Part shown: positions 23,876-31,389 of the stretch, one piece after another
Layout of the letters: each line of letters begins with the position of its first letter
How positions within the stretch are numbered: the first letter of the stretch is position 1
Source: Bacteroidaceae bacterium
GTDB lineage: Bacteria > Bacteroidota > Bacteroidia > Bacteroidales > Bacteroidaceae
Direction of reading: 5' to 3'
NCBI GenBank assembly: GCA_017521285.1
Contig: JAFXDG010000032.1
Location: 1-39,794 of the forward strand
DNA: 39,794 nt
Position numbers and translations under genes: made by a program
The notes under the pieces: generated by a model
Database searches by the model: none
Told to the model about the DNA's origin: nothing
The model's input: the letters and a program-made list of their open reading frames with translations, nothing else

Positions 23876-24958
23876 ATGACGAATAAAAGCTATATGTTGT
23901 TGGCGGCTCTTGTCTGTGTCATATTGGCGGGATGCAGCCGAAAATCCGAACCGGACAAGTACAGTCTGAGTGGCGTGTGGATAATGACCCATGCGGAATA
24001 TCCTGTTCCTGAATTATCCGAAGACTTTCCCGATGCTGATGGGAAGACACTTTGCCGGATATACGAAGGCGATAGTGTTTTCTACGAGTGTTGGATAAGG
24101 ACGATGAAGCCCGGCCAACCGCAGAATGTTATGACTGCATCGGATGTCATAATCGTCCCCAAAAGTAAGTGTGTCTGCACCCTGATACAGAAGGACGGTG
24201 CCGGCAATCCGTTGTACCTTGAGGATGGTTCCGTCCGGCCTGTCAGATTTCTCAGCAACACATCTATGACAATTCAGAAAGTCGGCATTGTATTCTCCTG
24301 GACATTGGCCAAAGAGATGAAACAAGAACGTATCGCGGAAATCAAGGAAATTATCGCCAACAACTTGAGTAGCGCCGGCGAAATGCGCCAGTTTGTATTG
24401 CCCACCACTGAGCGCCAACTGGAGGCTGCCAACAGCCAATTGAAGACCACAGCCCATACGCTCGCGTACATTATTATTATATTGGTGCTTGTCGTGCTGC
24501 TCATTGTGTATGTGGCCATCAATGTTTCTCGCAAGAAACGGCGTGTCGAACAACAGTTGCGCCAAATGAGTGAAGAGCGTGAACTGCGCCCACAACCCGT
24601 GCGTCAGGCAATGGCTGAGGTGGAAGAGGATTTCCTTCATTCAGAGTTTTATTTGTCGCTGCGCCGACGTATTGCAGCCGGTGAAATGCTGAGAGAAGAA
24701 GATTGGAAAGAGATGGAACAACGGATGAAGTCCGTATGGCCTGCTTTCAGCAATCGGTTGTTCGACCTTTGCCACTTGTCGGAACTGGAGTATCGCGTCT
24801 GTCTGCTCATCAAATTGCGCGTATCGCCGTCGGAGATGGCGGCATTGTTGAGCAAAGATACAAGTACCATCAGCACCGTGCGTAGCCGTCTTTACCAGAA
24901 AGTGTTCCAACGCAAGGGCAGTTCCAAGGCTTGGGACAGCTTTATTCTCTCAATGTGA
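23876..24958 (+). CDS. Membrane-anchored HTH transcriptional regulator with extracytoplasmic sensor
   Basis: About 360 residues. N-terminal signal with a lipobox-like LAGC, then an extracytoplasmic domain starting LSGVWIM that resembles the small exported protein encoded next. A transmembrane helix spans about 197-218, then a basic coiled coil and a C-terminal helix-turn-helix. The latter (LSELEYRVCLLIKLRVSPSE, then TSTISTVRSRLYQKVF) is the LuxR/sigma-4-like domain of Bacteroidetes membrane regulators. The topology puts the HTH in the cytoplasm. The start is uncertain: the -7 box ends 5 bp before the ATG at 23876, so 23894 is possible. It probably regulates itself and the next gene through the shared TTGCAA sites (inference). 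Confidence 0.82.
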   Translation: MTNKSYMLLAALVCVILAGCSRKSEPDKYSLSGVWIMTHAEYPVPELSEDFPDADGKTLCRIYEGDSVFYECWIRTMKPGQPQNVMTASDVIIVPKSKCVCTLIQKDGAGNPLYLEDGSVRPVRFLSNTSMTIQKVGIVFSWTLAKEMKQERIAEIKEIIANNLSSAGEMRQFVLPTTERQLEAANSQLKTTAHTLAYIIIILVLVVLLIVYVAINVSRKKRRVEQQLRQMSEERELRPQPVRQAMAEVEEDFLHSEFYLSLRRRIAAGEMLREEDWKEMEQRMKSVWPAFSNRLFDLCHLSELEYRVCLLIKLRVSPSEMAALLSKDTSTISTVRSRLYQKVFQRKGSSKAWDSFILSM

Positions 24959-24959
24959 C

Positions 24960-25041
24960 TTTGCAAATTGTTTGCAATTGAAAATGCAAAGTAAATGCAA
25001 AATAAAAAGCTTGGTGCAGTGGACTGACGGCCTTACCTTTG
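24960..25041 (+). promoter_or_regulatory. Promoter with four helically phased TTGCAA/ATGCAA boxes
   Basis: Boxes TTGCAA 24961, TTGCAA 24972, ATGCAA 24984 and ATGCAA 24995 are spaced 11, 12 and 11 bp, all on one face of the helix. The promoter follows: -33-like TTGG 25011-25014, 19 bp, TACCTTTG 25034-25041. The leader to the ATG is about 40 nt. The first two boxes form the reverse complement of the operator at 23812-23829. This looks like an activator array ending 10 bp before the -33 box. Confidence 0.72.
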
Positions 25042-25084
25042 CACCGACAAAATCAATTTATTAACTTTTTAAACTGTAAGTGAT

Positions 25085-25588
25085 ATGAAAAAATTATTGG
25101 TGATTGTAGTAATGGCAATGGCTTGCATCAGCAGCCTCACGGCACAGACAACTGACAAGAGACTTCTTGGCGTATGGGTAATGGAGTCCATGCAATTTGA
25201 TGGCGAAGAGAAGATTCTTTGTGGCAGTAAAGAAACGCCCTATACCCAGTTCAAGTTCTATGGGGCTGATGGTGAGTATGCCTGTGCAGAGATTGTCCGT
25301 CAGGAAAATGGGGAATTTGTTGTCATTCCTCACGAGTACGGTACATACACCTACAAGAATGGTGTCTATTCTGAAATGGGGCGTCCTGCAGTTGCCAAGG
25401 AAGACATGGTACTGGTCGACAAAGACACTTTCAAAGGCCGTTGGGCAAATCGCAACGATGTGTGGAAGAAGAAAACCAACCTGTCCAAAGAGGCGATAGA
25501 CTACATTATCACTCTCTGTAAAATGGCGAAGCAGAAACCATCGGCAGAAGTTCAAAAGTCCATTGAGCAAAGCATGTTCAGCCGCTAA
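25085..25588 (+). CDS. Small exported lipocalin-like protein
   Basis: A 167-residue exported protein with signal peptide MKKLLVIVVMAMACISSLTA and mature start around QTTDK. The N-terminal LLGVWVMESMQF resembles the lipocalin-like GxW signature. Alternating strands follow (YTQFKFYGADGEYACAEI, YGTYTYKNGVYSE) and then a helical C-terminus. The GVWxM motif is also at the start of the sensor domain of the upstream regulator, so the two may bind the same ligand or each other. It is monocistronic, with its own promoter and a strong terminator. The family may be one of the Bacteroidetes lipocalin-like DUFs; I cannot assign it with certainty. Confidence 0.75.
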   Translation: MKKLLVIVVMAMACISSLTAQTTDKRLLGVWVMESMQFDGEEKILCGSKETPYTQFKFYGADGEYACAEIVRQENGEFVVIPHEYGTYTYKNGVYSEMGRPAVAKEDMVLVDKDTFKGRWANRNDVWKKKTNLSKEAIDYIITLCKMAKQKPSAEVQKSIEQSMFSR

Positions 25589-25661
25589 ACGGACACACGA
25601 ATTGCTAAAAAAACTAAAGTTTATAATAATGTTGTTGTAGTTTGACCGGAAAGGTTAAAAG

Positions 25662-25697
25662 AAGAAAGGGGTGCGCGATGCATCCCTTTCTTGTTTA
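25662..25697 (+). terminator. Terminator of the lipocalin-like gene
   Basis: Stem AAGAAAGGGGTGC / GCATCCCTTTCTT, 13 pairs with one wobble, around a 5-nt loop, followed by TTGTTT. It may also serve the convergent GH43 gene, whose stop lies 11 bp beyond. Confidence 0.85.
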
Positions 25698-25707
25698 TAC
25701 GGCTATT

Positions 25708-26754
25708 TCATTTCTTCCCCGGCACATACTTCTTTCCTACCACAAGGCGGTCGCCTGAGAGGTCCACTTCGAAGAGGTTGGGGATGCGCAGGTAGTAACC
25801 TACGTCCTTGTGGCTGTGGACTGACATCAGCCACTTGCCTTCGAGGGTCTGGAAAAGCATTCCGTGGCCGAAGTTCGGCGGGGTGATAGGCTCGGCCTCG
25901 TGTACCCAAGGACCGTCGAGAGTGCCGCTCTCGGAATAGACAACTCCCTGTGTATAGACATTATCGACCCAGCTGGTCCATATCATACCCAAGCGGCCGG
26001 TGCCGGTCTTGAACAGGTACGGTCCGTCGGTCACTTTGTTGGGGCGCACCTTGCCGTCCTCCACTTCGTTGCTCCAGGGACACGAGCTGGCGCGGAACAT
26101 CAGTTTGCCTTCGCCGATGGAGCCGCTCAGGTCGGGCTTCAACTCTATCTTCTCCATCGTGCCATCCCAGTTCTGCAACCACTCTCCACAATAGACCATG
26201 TAAGGCTTGCCGTCGGTATCTACCCAGAAGGTTCCGTCCAGCGTCGGCTGGTTGTCGGGCAAGTAAGTCGGGTCGGCCATCGGGCGGTAGGGGCCTTCAG
26301 CCTTGTCGCTCACGAGTATGTGGCTGGCACGGCGGGGGATGACGTTGCCACGCACGGTGTCAATCTTGATGGCTTCGTTGGTGAAGGTGGCAAAGTAGTA
26401 GTATTTCCCTTTATACTCGTGCAACTCGGCGGCCCATATCTGCGGACGGCGGCCCATCCACGAAGCCGTATCGGTCAAGGCCACGCGGTAGGGACCTTCC
26501 CATAAGGCCAAGTCCTTACTCTTCCACAAGAGTCCGCCCGTTCCGGTCATGTAGTACATGTTGGTCTTCTTGTCGGCCAAGATGCAGGGGTCACTCAGGC
26601 GGATGCTGTCCAACGGGATGTCCGTGCGGAAGCGGCGCGTCTTTTCGGGTTGTTCACTCTGAGTCTGTTCGGCAGCACTCGTTTTGTTCGTTTGTACGCA
26701 GGCGGTAAAGGCCATCAGCAGGCAGGCCGCCCATAGAATCAGGTTCTTTTTCAT
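25708..26754 (-). CDS. GH43-family glycoside hydrolase lipoprotein
   Basis: A 348-residue lipoprotein (lipobox FTAC) with a five-bladed beta-propeller fold of GH43, a family of arabinofuranosidases, xylosidases and related enzymes. The catalytic base region is IRLSDPCIL (Asp), and the pKa-modulating Asp lies in TLDGTFWVD. The general-acid region reads VTDGPYLF, with Asp where many GH43 members have Glu in EGP; I believe this is a subfamily feature rather than a defect. Substrate specificity cannot be assigned. The start follows the stop of the broken PIN gene by 13 bp, so it may be read from the same upstream transcript or a promoter inside it. Confidence 0.87.
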   Translation of the reverse strand: MKKNLILWAACLLMAFTACVQTNKTSAAEQTQSEQPEKTRRFRTDIPLDSIRLSDPCILADKKTNMYYMTGTGGLLWKSKDLALWEGPYRVALTDTASWMGRRPQIWAAELHEYKGKYYYFATFTNEAIKIDTVRGNVIPRRASHILVSDKAEGPYRPMADPTYLPDNQPTLDGTFWVDTDGKPYMVYCGEWLQNWDGTMEKIELKPDLSGSIGEGKLMFRASSCPWSNEVEDGKVRPNKVTDGPYLFKTGTGRLGMIWTSWVDNVYTQGVVYSESGTLDGPWVHEAEPITPPNFGHGMLFQTLEGKWLMSVHSHKDVGYYLRIPNLFEVDLSGDRLVVGKKYVPGKK

Positions 26755-26767
26755 GATATAGTAGTTG

Positions 26768-27189
26768 TCAATCTTCTTCTCGCAACAATTCTAAAAACTC
26801 TTTTAATTTCAAGACCATAAGTTCGGGGAAAGTAACATCACGGAGCACATCAAAATGCACATCATTGGAAACTATGTAAGTGGCATTGGATGCGAAAGCA
26901 CAATCCACAAACTTATTGTCATCGGGGTCTGTGGTGATGAGATTCCAGTGGAAATAGGTGTTGACAAATTGAACATTCTTACTCTTCAGAATCAGTTCCA
27001 CCACATGCTTGGCGATTGAAGGCGTAGTTTTCTGAGAGATTATCTCTTCGTACTCTGCAAGAATCTCCGTTGTTACGCATAAAATGTATTTCCCTTCTGA
27101 AAACTTTTCCAGACGGGATACGAACTGCCAAGTCTTGACAACGAAGCCAGCAGGCAGTTGGTGTCAAGTACAACCTTATTATTCTGCAT
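26768..27189 (-). pseudogene. PIN-domain toxin gene with a one-base frameshift
   Basis: Reading the minus strand from the ATG at 27189 gives MQNNKVVLDTNCLLASLS, a classic PIN start with the first catalytic Asp, then a stop soon after YPVWKSF. Shifting by one base at the A-run (plus-strand TTTT 27105-27108) restores KKFSEGKYILCVTTEILAEY and continues into PDDNKFVDCAFAS, with the later acidic residues, to 26768. Adding one A gives exactly 140 codons. It is either a toxin silenced by a homopolymer deletion or a sequencing error. PIN toxins are RNases. The antitoxin-like gene just upstream is intact. Confidence 0.83.
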
Positions 27190-27412
27190 ATTTGTAGGGC
27201 GTACGAAGATGTTCTTTCAGTATTGCTTCGTTTTTTTCATTGTCCCATTTCCCTTCAGCCCAAAGTTGATCCATTTCTTTGTCAATCTTACGGGCATAGA
27301 AGTCGCACACCACTTGGCGTAATTCGTCAAGTTCTTCCTCTGTCTTGATATATCCCAATAATCGGAGGAAGTCCAACTGTGCAGCATTCAACGGAGTCTT
27401 TGCTTGTTCCAT
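27179..27412 (-). CDS. Probable antitoxin of the PIN module
   Basis: A 77-residue, highly charged helical protein (TEEELDELRQVVCDFYARK, EMDQLWAEGKWDNEK) ending HLRTPYKYAE. It overlaps the PIN gene start by 11 bp, the arrangement of antitoxin followed by toxin. I recognise it as a protein commonly found beside Bacteroides PIN genes; no DNA-binding domain is obvious. The ATG at 27412, with GGA 5 nt before it, is preferred over an upstream TTG. With its toxin frameshifted it may be a surviving orphan antitoxin. Confidence 0.7.
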   Translation of the reverse strand: MEQAKTPLNAAQLDFLRLLGYIKTEEELDELRQVVCDFYARKIDKEMDQLWAEGKWDNEKNEAILKEHLRTPYKYAE

Positions 27413-27505
27413 AATTCCTTTTTTTATGTTCAATGAGCGTAAAGTTACATTCTTTTTGGTAAGTAATGTCAGTTTGGTTATACCTTTTATAATTATTTAA
27501 GGTAA

Positions 27506-28339
27506 TTACCTCCTCACATTCCACATGCTGGCTGTTCCACCCGAGCCGACGAGGACGTCGATGTTGGCTCCCTCCTTCTTCTCAATGATTTCCCAGGCAC
27601 GCAGTTGGATGAACTGGTCGGTGCTCAAGCCCAGCTCCTTCTGATAAGCCTTGTCGGCAATGGCACGCTGGCGCTCGGCAGCCTCGCGTGCCACCAGCAT
27701 CTCGCGGCGCGACTCTTCGGTGCGCTTGGCCTGGTTGGCGGCTGCTGTGCGGTCCATCTCCTCCTTCTGCGGTCCGTTGGGGATGGCGCGTCCCACAATC
27801 ACGTTCACCACTCTGATGGGCAGTTCGCGCTCCTTCGACAGGGCGGCAATGTGGTTCACCATATCCTTCTTCACCATCAGGTTGATGCTGTCGAGCACTT
27901 CGCGGTTCGACATCAGGTCAAACGGATTGTAGCGCGAAATGTAACTGCGCACCGTGTTGCGGTAGGTCTCCTGTATCACATTGGTGTACCAGTCGGAGCC
28001 ATACAACTCTATCAGCAGGGGCGATTTGTTGTCAATCACCTGCAACTGTATCTGGGTGTTGAAGTCCAGCAGGGTGTTGTCGTTCGATGTCACATCCTCC
28101 AGATTCTCATCGTACTTCTGGGGCACCATCGACACATATACGTTCTCGGTTGAGAACCACACCCATTCCGAACCTGTCTCTACCGGCGTGGGGTCAACAC
28201 CTTCTTTACCAAAGAAATAAGGCTTGTGTATCAACACAGCTTCGGTTCCCGCATTGGGGGTCACGCGGTGACACGATGTCAGGCCGGCACACAGCAACAG
28301 GCCTGTAGCCAAACATGAAAAAAGCTTTCTCGTCTTCAT
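27506..28339 (-). CDS. SPFH/band-7 (prohibitin-like) lipoprotein
   Basis: About 277 residues from the ATG at 28339. Signal peptide with lipobox LTSC, then an SPFH/band-7 domain (about 45-190) containing VSMVPQKYDENLEDVTSNDN and ELPIRVVNVIVGRAIPNG. A charged coiled coil rich in Ala, Glu and Arg follows (about 190-240), as in stomatin/prohibitin-type scaffolds that oligomerise on membranes. The longer frame up to 28414 is rejected because it crosses the promoter. The role is unknown; such proteins organise membrane domains or hold proteases. Confidence 0.87.
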   Translation of the reverse strand: MKTRKLFSCLATGLLLCAGLTSCHRVTPNAGTEAVLIHKPYFFGKEGVDPTPVETGSEWVWFSTENVYVSMVPQKYDENLEDVTSNDNTLLDFNTQIQLQVIDNKSPLLIELYGSDWYTNVIQETYRNTVRSYISRYNPFDLMSNREVLDSINLMVKKDMVNHIAALSKERELPIRVVNVIVGRAIPNGPQKEEMDRTAAANQAKRTEESRREMLVAREAAERQRAIADKAYQKELGLSTDQFIQLRAWEIIEKKEGANIDVLVGSGGTASMWNVRR

Positions 28340-28391
28340 ATTCTCTCTTATTCTTAATAACTTGTTATACTTATTCGCATTATCTGCGACA

Positions 28392-28422
28392 CAAAAGTAC
28401 AGATTCAGTAGCATTTGACAAA
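28392..28422 (-). promoter_or_regulatory. Promoter of the SPFH lipoprotein gene
   Basis: On the minus strand: TTTG (plus 28419-28422), 19 bp, TACTTTTG (plus 28392-28399), a near-perfect Bacteroidetes promoter. The leader to the ATG at 28339 is about 45 nt. Confidence 0.82.
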
Positions 28423-28505
28423 GAAAATCCTACATTTTTTTCGTCACTCTTAAGCAGAAGCGGAAATATCTTAAACTGAAAATCGGTTTTGCCACACAGA
28501 AAAAC

Positions 28506-28654
28506 CAGTTTGCCCCTTGCATTTTTTAATCAGAGTAAAGAGAAAAGTTTAATCAGCAGTGTTGATTATATAATCAGCAGTACTAATCACATAATCATCA
28601 CTGCTGATTACATGATTAGCACTGCTGATTAAAGTTTTGACTAAAGGCAAACTG
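28506..28654. repeat. Four 17-bp palindromes at exact 21-bp period, with flanking inverted arms
   Basis: Units close to AATCAGCAGTGCTGATT start at 28551, 28572, 28593 and 28614, with 4-bp spacers (ATAT, ACAT, ACAT). They are framed by inverted arms CAGTTTGCC (28506-28514) and GGCAAACTG (28646-28654). The geometry equals the array at 569-648, with a wholly different sequence. It lies between divergent SPFH and sigma-factor genes. Confidence 0.85.
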
Positions 28655-28714
28655 AAAAAAGAGCAAGGCAAATGGATTTTTCTGTTGGGCAAAAGTAGAA
28701 ATGTGGTTAAGGGC

Positions 28715-28980
28715 TTTCTCGGCCGTAACTATTCAGCGATTCTTTTTTAGTTCAAACGCGGAGACGCAGAGACGCAGAGATTTATTTTTTTAGAGTTTGA
28801 TAGAGACTTGGAGAGTAAAACGACCTACGAGCGTTTTTGATGTGCGTCATAGGCTGACTTGTCAGCCAAATCTCTGCGCACTCAGGATGCTCTCTATCGA
28901 ATGGAAAGAATCTCTGCGCCTCTGCGTCTCTGCGTTTTTTGTAATAAAGGTCTTTCGCTGAACAGTTACTCTCGGCCAAG
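28715..28980. repeat. 265-bp imperfect inverted repeat (MITE-like or hairpin element)
   Basis: Arms of about 65 bp: the left contains CTCGGCCGTAACTATTCAGCGA and then ACGCGGAG, ACGCAGAG, ACGCAGAG (8-bp period). The right (28909-28979) is the reverse complement, with GTAACTGTTCAGCG near its outer end. The 120-bp centre is AT/GC mixed, with CTGACTTGTCAG as a short palindrome. No transposase is encoded. The gap 28981-29052 then holds a possible weak promoter of the sigma factor (TTACTTTG 29026-29033). Confidence 0.78.
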
Positions 28981-29052
28981 AATTATTTAACACTTCTTAA
29001 TGGTGCACATTTGAAACTTATTCGTTTACTTTGCAAAAAGATTCATTCCGGA

Positions 29053-29562
29053 ATGAAAACCAAAGAAACTACATGCACCCACGACACTGCTGATTTTGAA
29101 AAGGTCGTGCAGAGAATCCGTCACTGGCTGCTACAGACGGCCATCGGCTATCTGCACGATGCTGACGAGGCGGAGGATGCCGTGCAAGAGGCCCTGATGC
29201 GCTGCTGGACAGTGCGCCAACGCTTGGGGAAGATGGACGAATTGCCGCCCTTTGCCATGCGGGTACTGAAGAACTTGTGCACCGACCTGTTGCGCCAACG
29301 CACCTGGCCGGTCGGGACAATGGAGGAAGACGAAAGTCCATCGCCGGAGGTCCGACTGATAAACCGGGAGCAGCAGGACTGGATGATGGAGTGCCTGAAG
29401 CGGTTGCCAACAGGCGCACGTGCCGTATTGCAGATGAAGGGCATCGACGGACTGTCGTACCAAGAGATGGCTGCCATCTTGGGCACCACAGAGGCCACTG
29501 TCCGCGCTAAAGTGGCAAAGGCGAGACAAAAACTTTGGGAAATCTACCACAAAAGAAAATGA
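29053..29562 (+). CDS. ECF-type RNA polymerase sigma factor
   Basis: A 169-residue sigma-70 family factor of ECF size. Region 2 includes YLHDADEAEDAVQEALMRCW, and region 4 includes LPTGARAVLQMKGIDGLSYQ and the recognition helix area TTEATVRAKVAKARQKL. The ATG at 29053 was chosen over the frame start at 29011 because a promoter-like CTTTGC lies between them. A membrane protein with an anti-sigma layout starts 6 bp downstream, so the two should form a regulatory pair. Target promoters are unknown. Confidence 0.9.
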   Translation: MKTKETTCTHDTADFEKVVQRIRHWLLQTAIGYLHDADEAEDAVQEALMRCWTVRQRLGKMDELPPFAMRVLKNLCTDLLRQRTWPVGTMEEDESPSPEVRLINREQQDWMMECLKRLPTGARAVLQMKGIDGLSYQEMAAILGTTEATVRAKVAKARQKLWEIYHKRK

Positions 29563-29568
29563 AAGGAA

Positions 29569-31317
29569 ATGAATGCTATGGACAAAAGATTGAAAGAACA
29601 TATCGATAAGCTGCTCCGCCTCTACGACGAAGCACGCACCACCGACGAACAGGAACGGGAATTGGCCGACTTCTTCAGCCAACCGCACCACGACTTGCCT
29701 GAGGAGTGGGAAAGATATGCGGCACTGTTCACTGCCTTTGCCGGAAGTGAATCCCTCTTCAGCGAAGCGGAGTTGGAGGCTATGGCCGCTCCCCGCACAA
29801 GCAGAAGGTTTTGGCCTTGGTTGATGGGGGCTGCCGCCACCGTTGCCCTGCTTGTAGGATTTGCCCTCTACCAACAAACAGCAGAAACGCCCGACTACTT
29901 GGCTATTGCCGAACAACCGACACCCAGCATGGAAGAGATGAATCTGACTTCGGCGGATAGTGCCTTTCAGGAACGCGTATCCAAACTTGAAATCGTCTCC
30001 TACTTGGGTGACTCAAATAATGTCATGCGGTTGGGAGGAGATTGTCCACCACCGGCAGAGAACGTCACCGCTCATTCGGATTCAAACAAGATTGAGCGCA
30101 TGGAGGGAATGAAGGATGTCATGGTCGCTAAGGCCGAAGCTAAGATCGAGCCAGCCCCTACCATTTCTCCTTCAGACGAGGTGAGGTTAGGACAGACCCA
30201 AATGAAGAAAACTGCACCCCAATTGACGTTCAATACCCCGACGTTAGACGTGGATAAGGTGTTCACGCCAAAGGAAAGTACTTCTCAGAGCCTTGTTCCC
30301 AAACTTGACATTGTATTCAACTCATCCGAGTTAGGAAATACAAATATTGCCATGCGATTGAGAGGAGGAATTAGAGAGAAAAGAGGAACCCGCCTAAGCA
30401 ATGCCGACCCCGATTCTCTTTTGACATTATTATGTGTCTCTGTTAATGGCGAATTGTTCCTTGACTCATTGAATTTCCTCGCAATGCTCCACGAGGATGA
30501 AATACGTGACTATTTCCTGTCTCAAGGAAAAGTTTTCGATGACATTGACATATGGCTTATCAAAGAGGACTCTACTATCATTAGCAAATATGGCTGGTTG
30601 CCTAAAAGTAAAGGGAAACATATGCTCATGGAAATTACACTAAAGGAGGAGGGCTATTTAGCAGAATCCGAAATATTTCCCGATTTCGATAAAGCATCAC
30701 AGGAAAATTCTATGGAGTTTTGTGGCTTAGGTGAGTCACCTCAAGTAGGAATTATGACATTGAGAGAAGAATCTCCCGAATACTTGGCCATTACCAAACA
30801 ACCGACACCCGATGTGGATAAGCCGTTCATGCCAAAGGACAACAGCTTGTCGCAATTCACAGGTGCTCTCAGCAAAAGCCCTGGCACTACCACATCAAGA
30901 GTAAGAGACACTATGTCATTCGGGCATCAGCGCAGAGAGGAAGAGACAATCCCTGCATACGTCGTATCAGTAAACGGAGAATTGCTCCCCGACTCGATGA
31001 ACTACCTTGCAACTCTATCCCTTAACAAAATCCGTGAATATTTTCTGTCTCGTGGGGAAGTTGTCGAAGACTTCGATTATAGGGTTGTCAAAGACGAGAC
31101 AGAACGACAAAAGTACATCGAAAGAGCAAAAGGGAAACATACTATTGTCGAATTACGGATAAAGACGAAACCCTTAAAGTTGGACATGACCGCTGCTGAC
31201 AGCAGTTTGATAGGGCGCAGAGCGGGGCTTGATACCGTCTCTGCCCACTCGGACTCAATCGGAAGTGCACACATGAAAGAAAAAATCAAAGTGCCAGACT
31301 CTTTGTCTGTTAAATAA
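29569..31317 (+). CDS. Anti-sigma-like membrane protein with repeated periplasmic domain
   Basis: 582 residues. A cytoplasmic helical N-terminus (about 1-80) that could bind the sigma factor lacks the zinc motif HxxxCxxC. A transmembrane helix lies at about 83-103 (WPWLMGAAATVALLVGFALY) and a large periplasmic region follows. This contains a duplicated module: VSVNGELFLDSLNFLA (about 289) and VSVNGELLPDSMNYLA (about 464). Each is followed by an I..YFLS.G segment and ends near KGKH. Short motifs such as QPTP and VSKLEIV/VPKLDIV also recur. The module loosely resembles a TonB-receptor plug (inference). Partner of the sigma factor by position. Confidence 0.75.
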   Translation: MNAMDKRLKEHIDKLLRLYDEARTTDEQERELADFFSQPHHDLPEEWERYAALFTAFAGSESLFSEAELEAMAAPRTSRRFWPWLMGAAATVALLVGFALYQQTAETPDYLAIAEQPTPSMEEMNLTSADSAFQERVSKLEIVSYLGDSNNVMRLGGDCPPPAENVTAHSDSNKIERMEGMKDVMVAKAEAKIEPAPTISPSDEVRLGQTQMKKTAPQLTFNTPTLDVDKVFTPKESTSQSLVPKLDIVFNSSELGNTNIAMRLRGGIREKRGTRLSNADPDSLLTLLCVSVNGELFLDSLNFLAMLHEDEIRDYFLSQGKVFDDIDIWLIKEDSTIISKYGWLPKSKGKHMLMEITLKEEGYLAESEIFPDFDKASQENSMEFCGLGESPQVGIMTLREESPEYLAITKQPTPDVDKPFMPKDNSLSQFTGALSKSPGTTTSRVRDTMSFGHQRREEETIPAYVVSVNGELLPDSMNYLATLSLNKIREYFLSRGEVVEDFDYRVVKDETERQKYIERAKGKHTIVELRIKTKPLKLDMTAADSSLIGRRAGLDTVSAHSDSIGSAHMKEKIKVPDSLSVK

Positions 31318-31350
31318 CAATAAAAGAACGCATTTACATTAATAATCACG

Positions 31351-31358
31351 TATATTTG
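31351..31358 (+). promoter_or_regulatory. -7 box upstream of the DUF4419 gene
   Basis: TATATTTG, a full TAnnTTTG match, 20 bp before the first ATG at 31378. No clear -33 box. Confidence 0.55.
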
Positions 31359-31389
31359 CACCCACATTAACAAACTAATGAGAATTATC

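Noticed and set aside
25990-26060. Asp instead of Glu in the VTDGP motif of the GH43 protein considered as loss of activity.
   Set aside because: I recall the same TDGP form in other Bacteroides GH43 proteins, so it is more likely a subfamily trait; not reported as a defect.
25864-26505. 213-codon plus-strand open frame opposite the GH43 gene.
   Set aside because: Lies entirely antisense to a coherent GH43 protein with lipobox and catalytic motifs.
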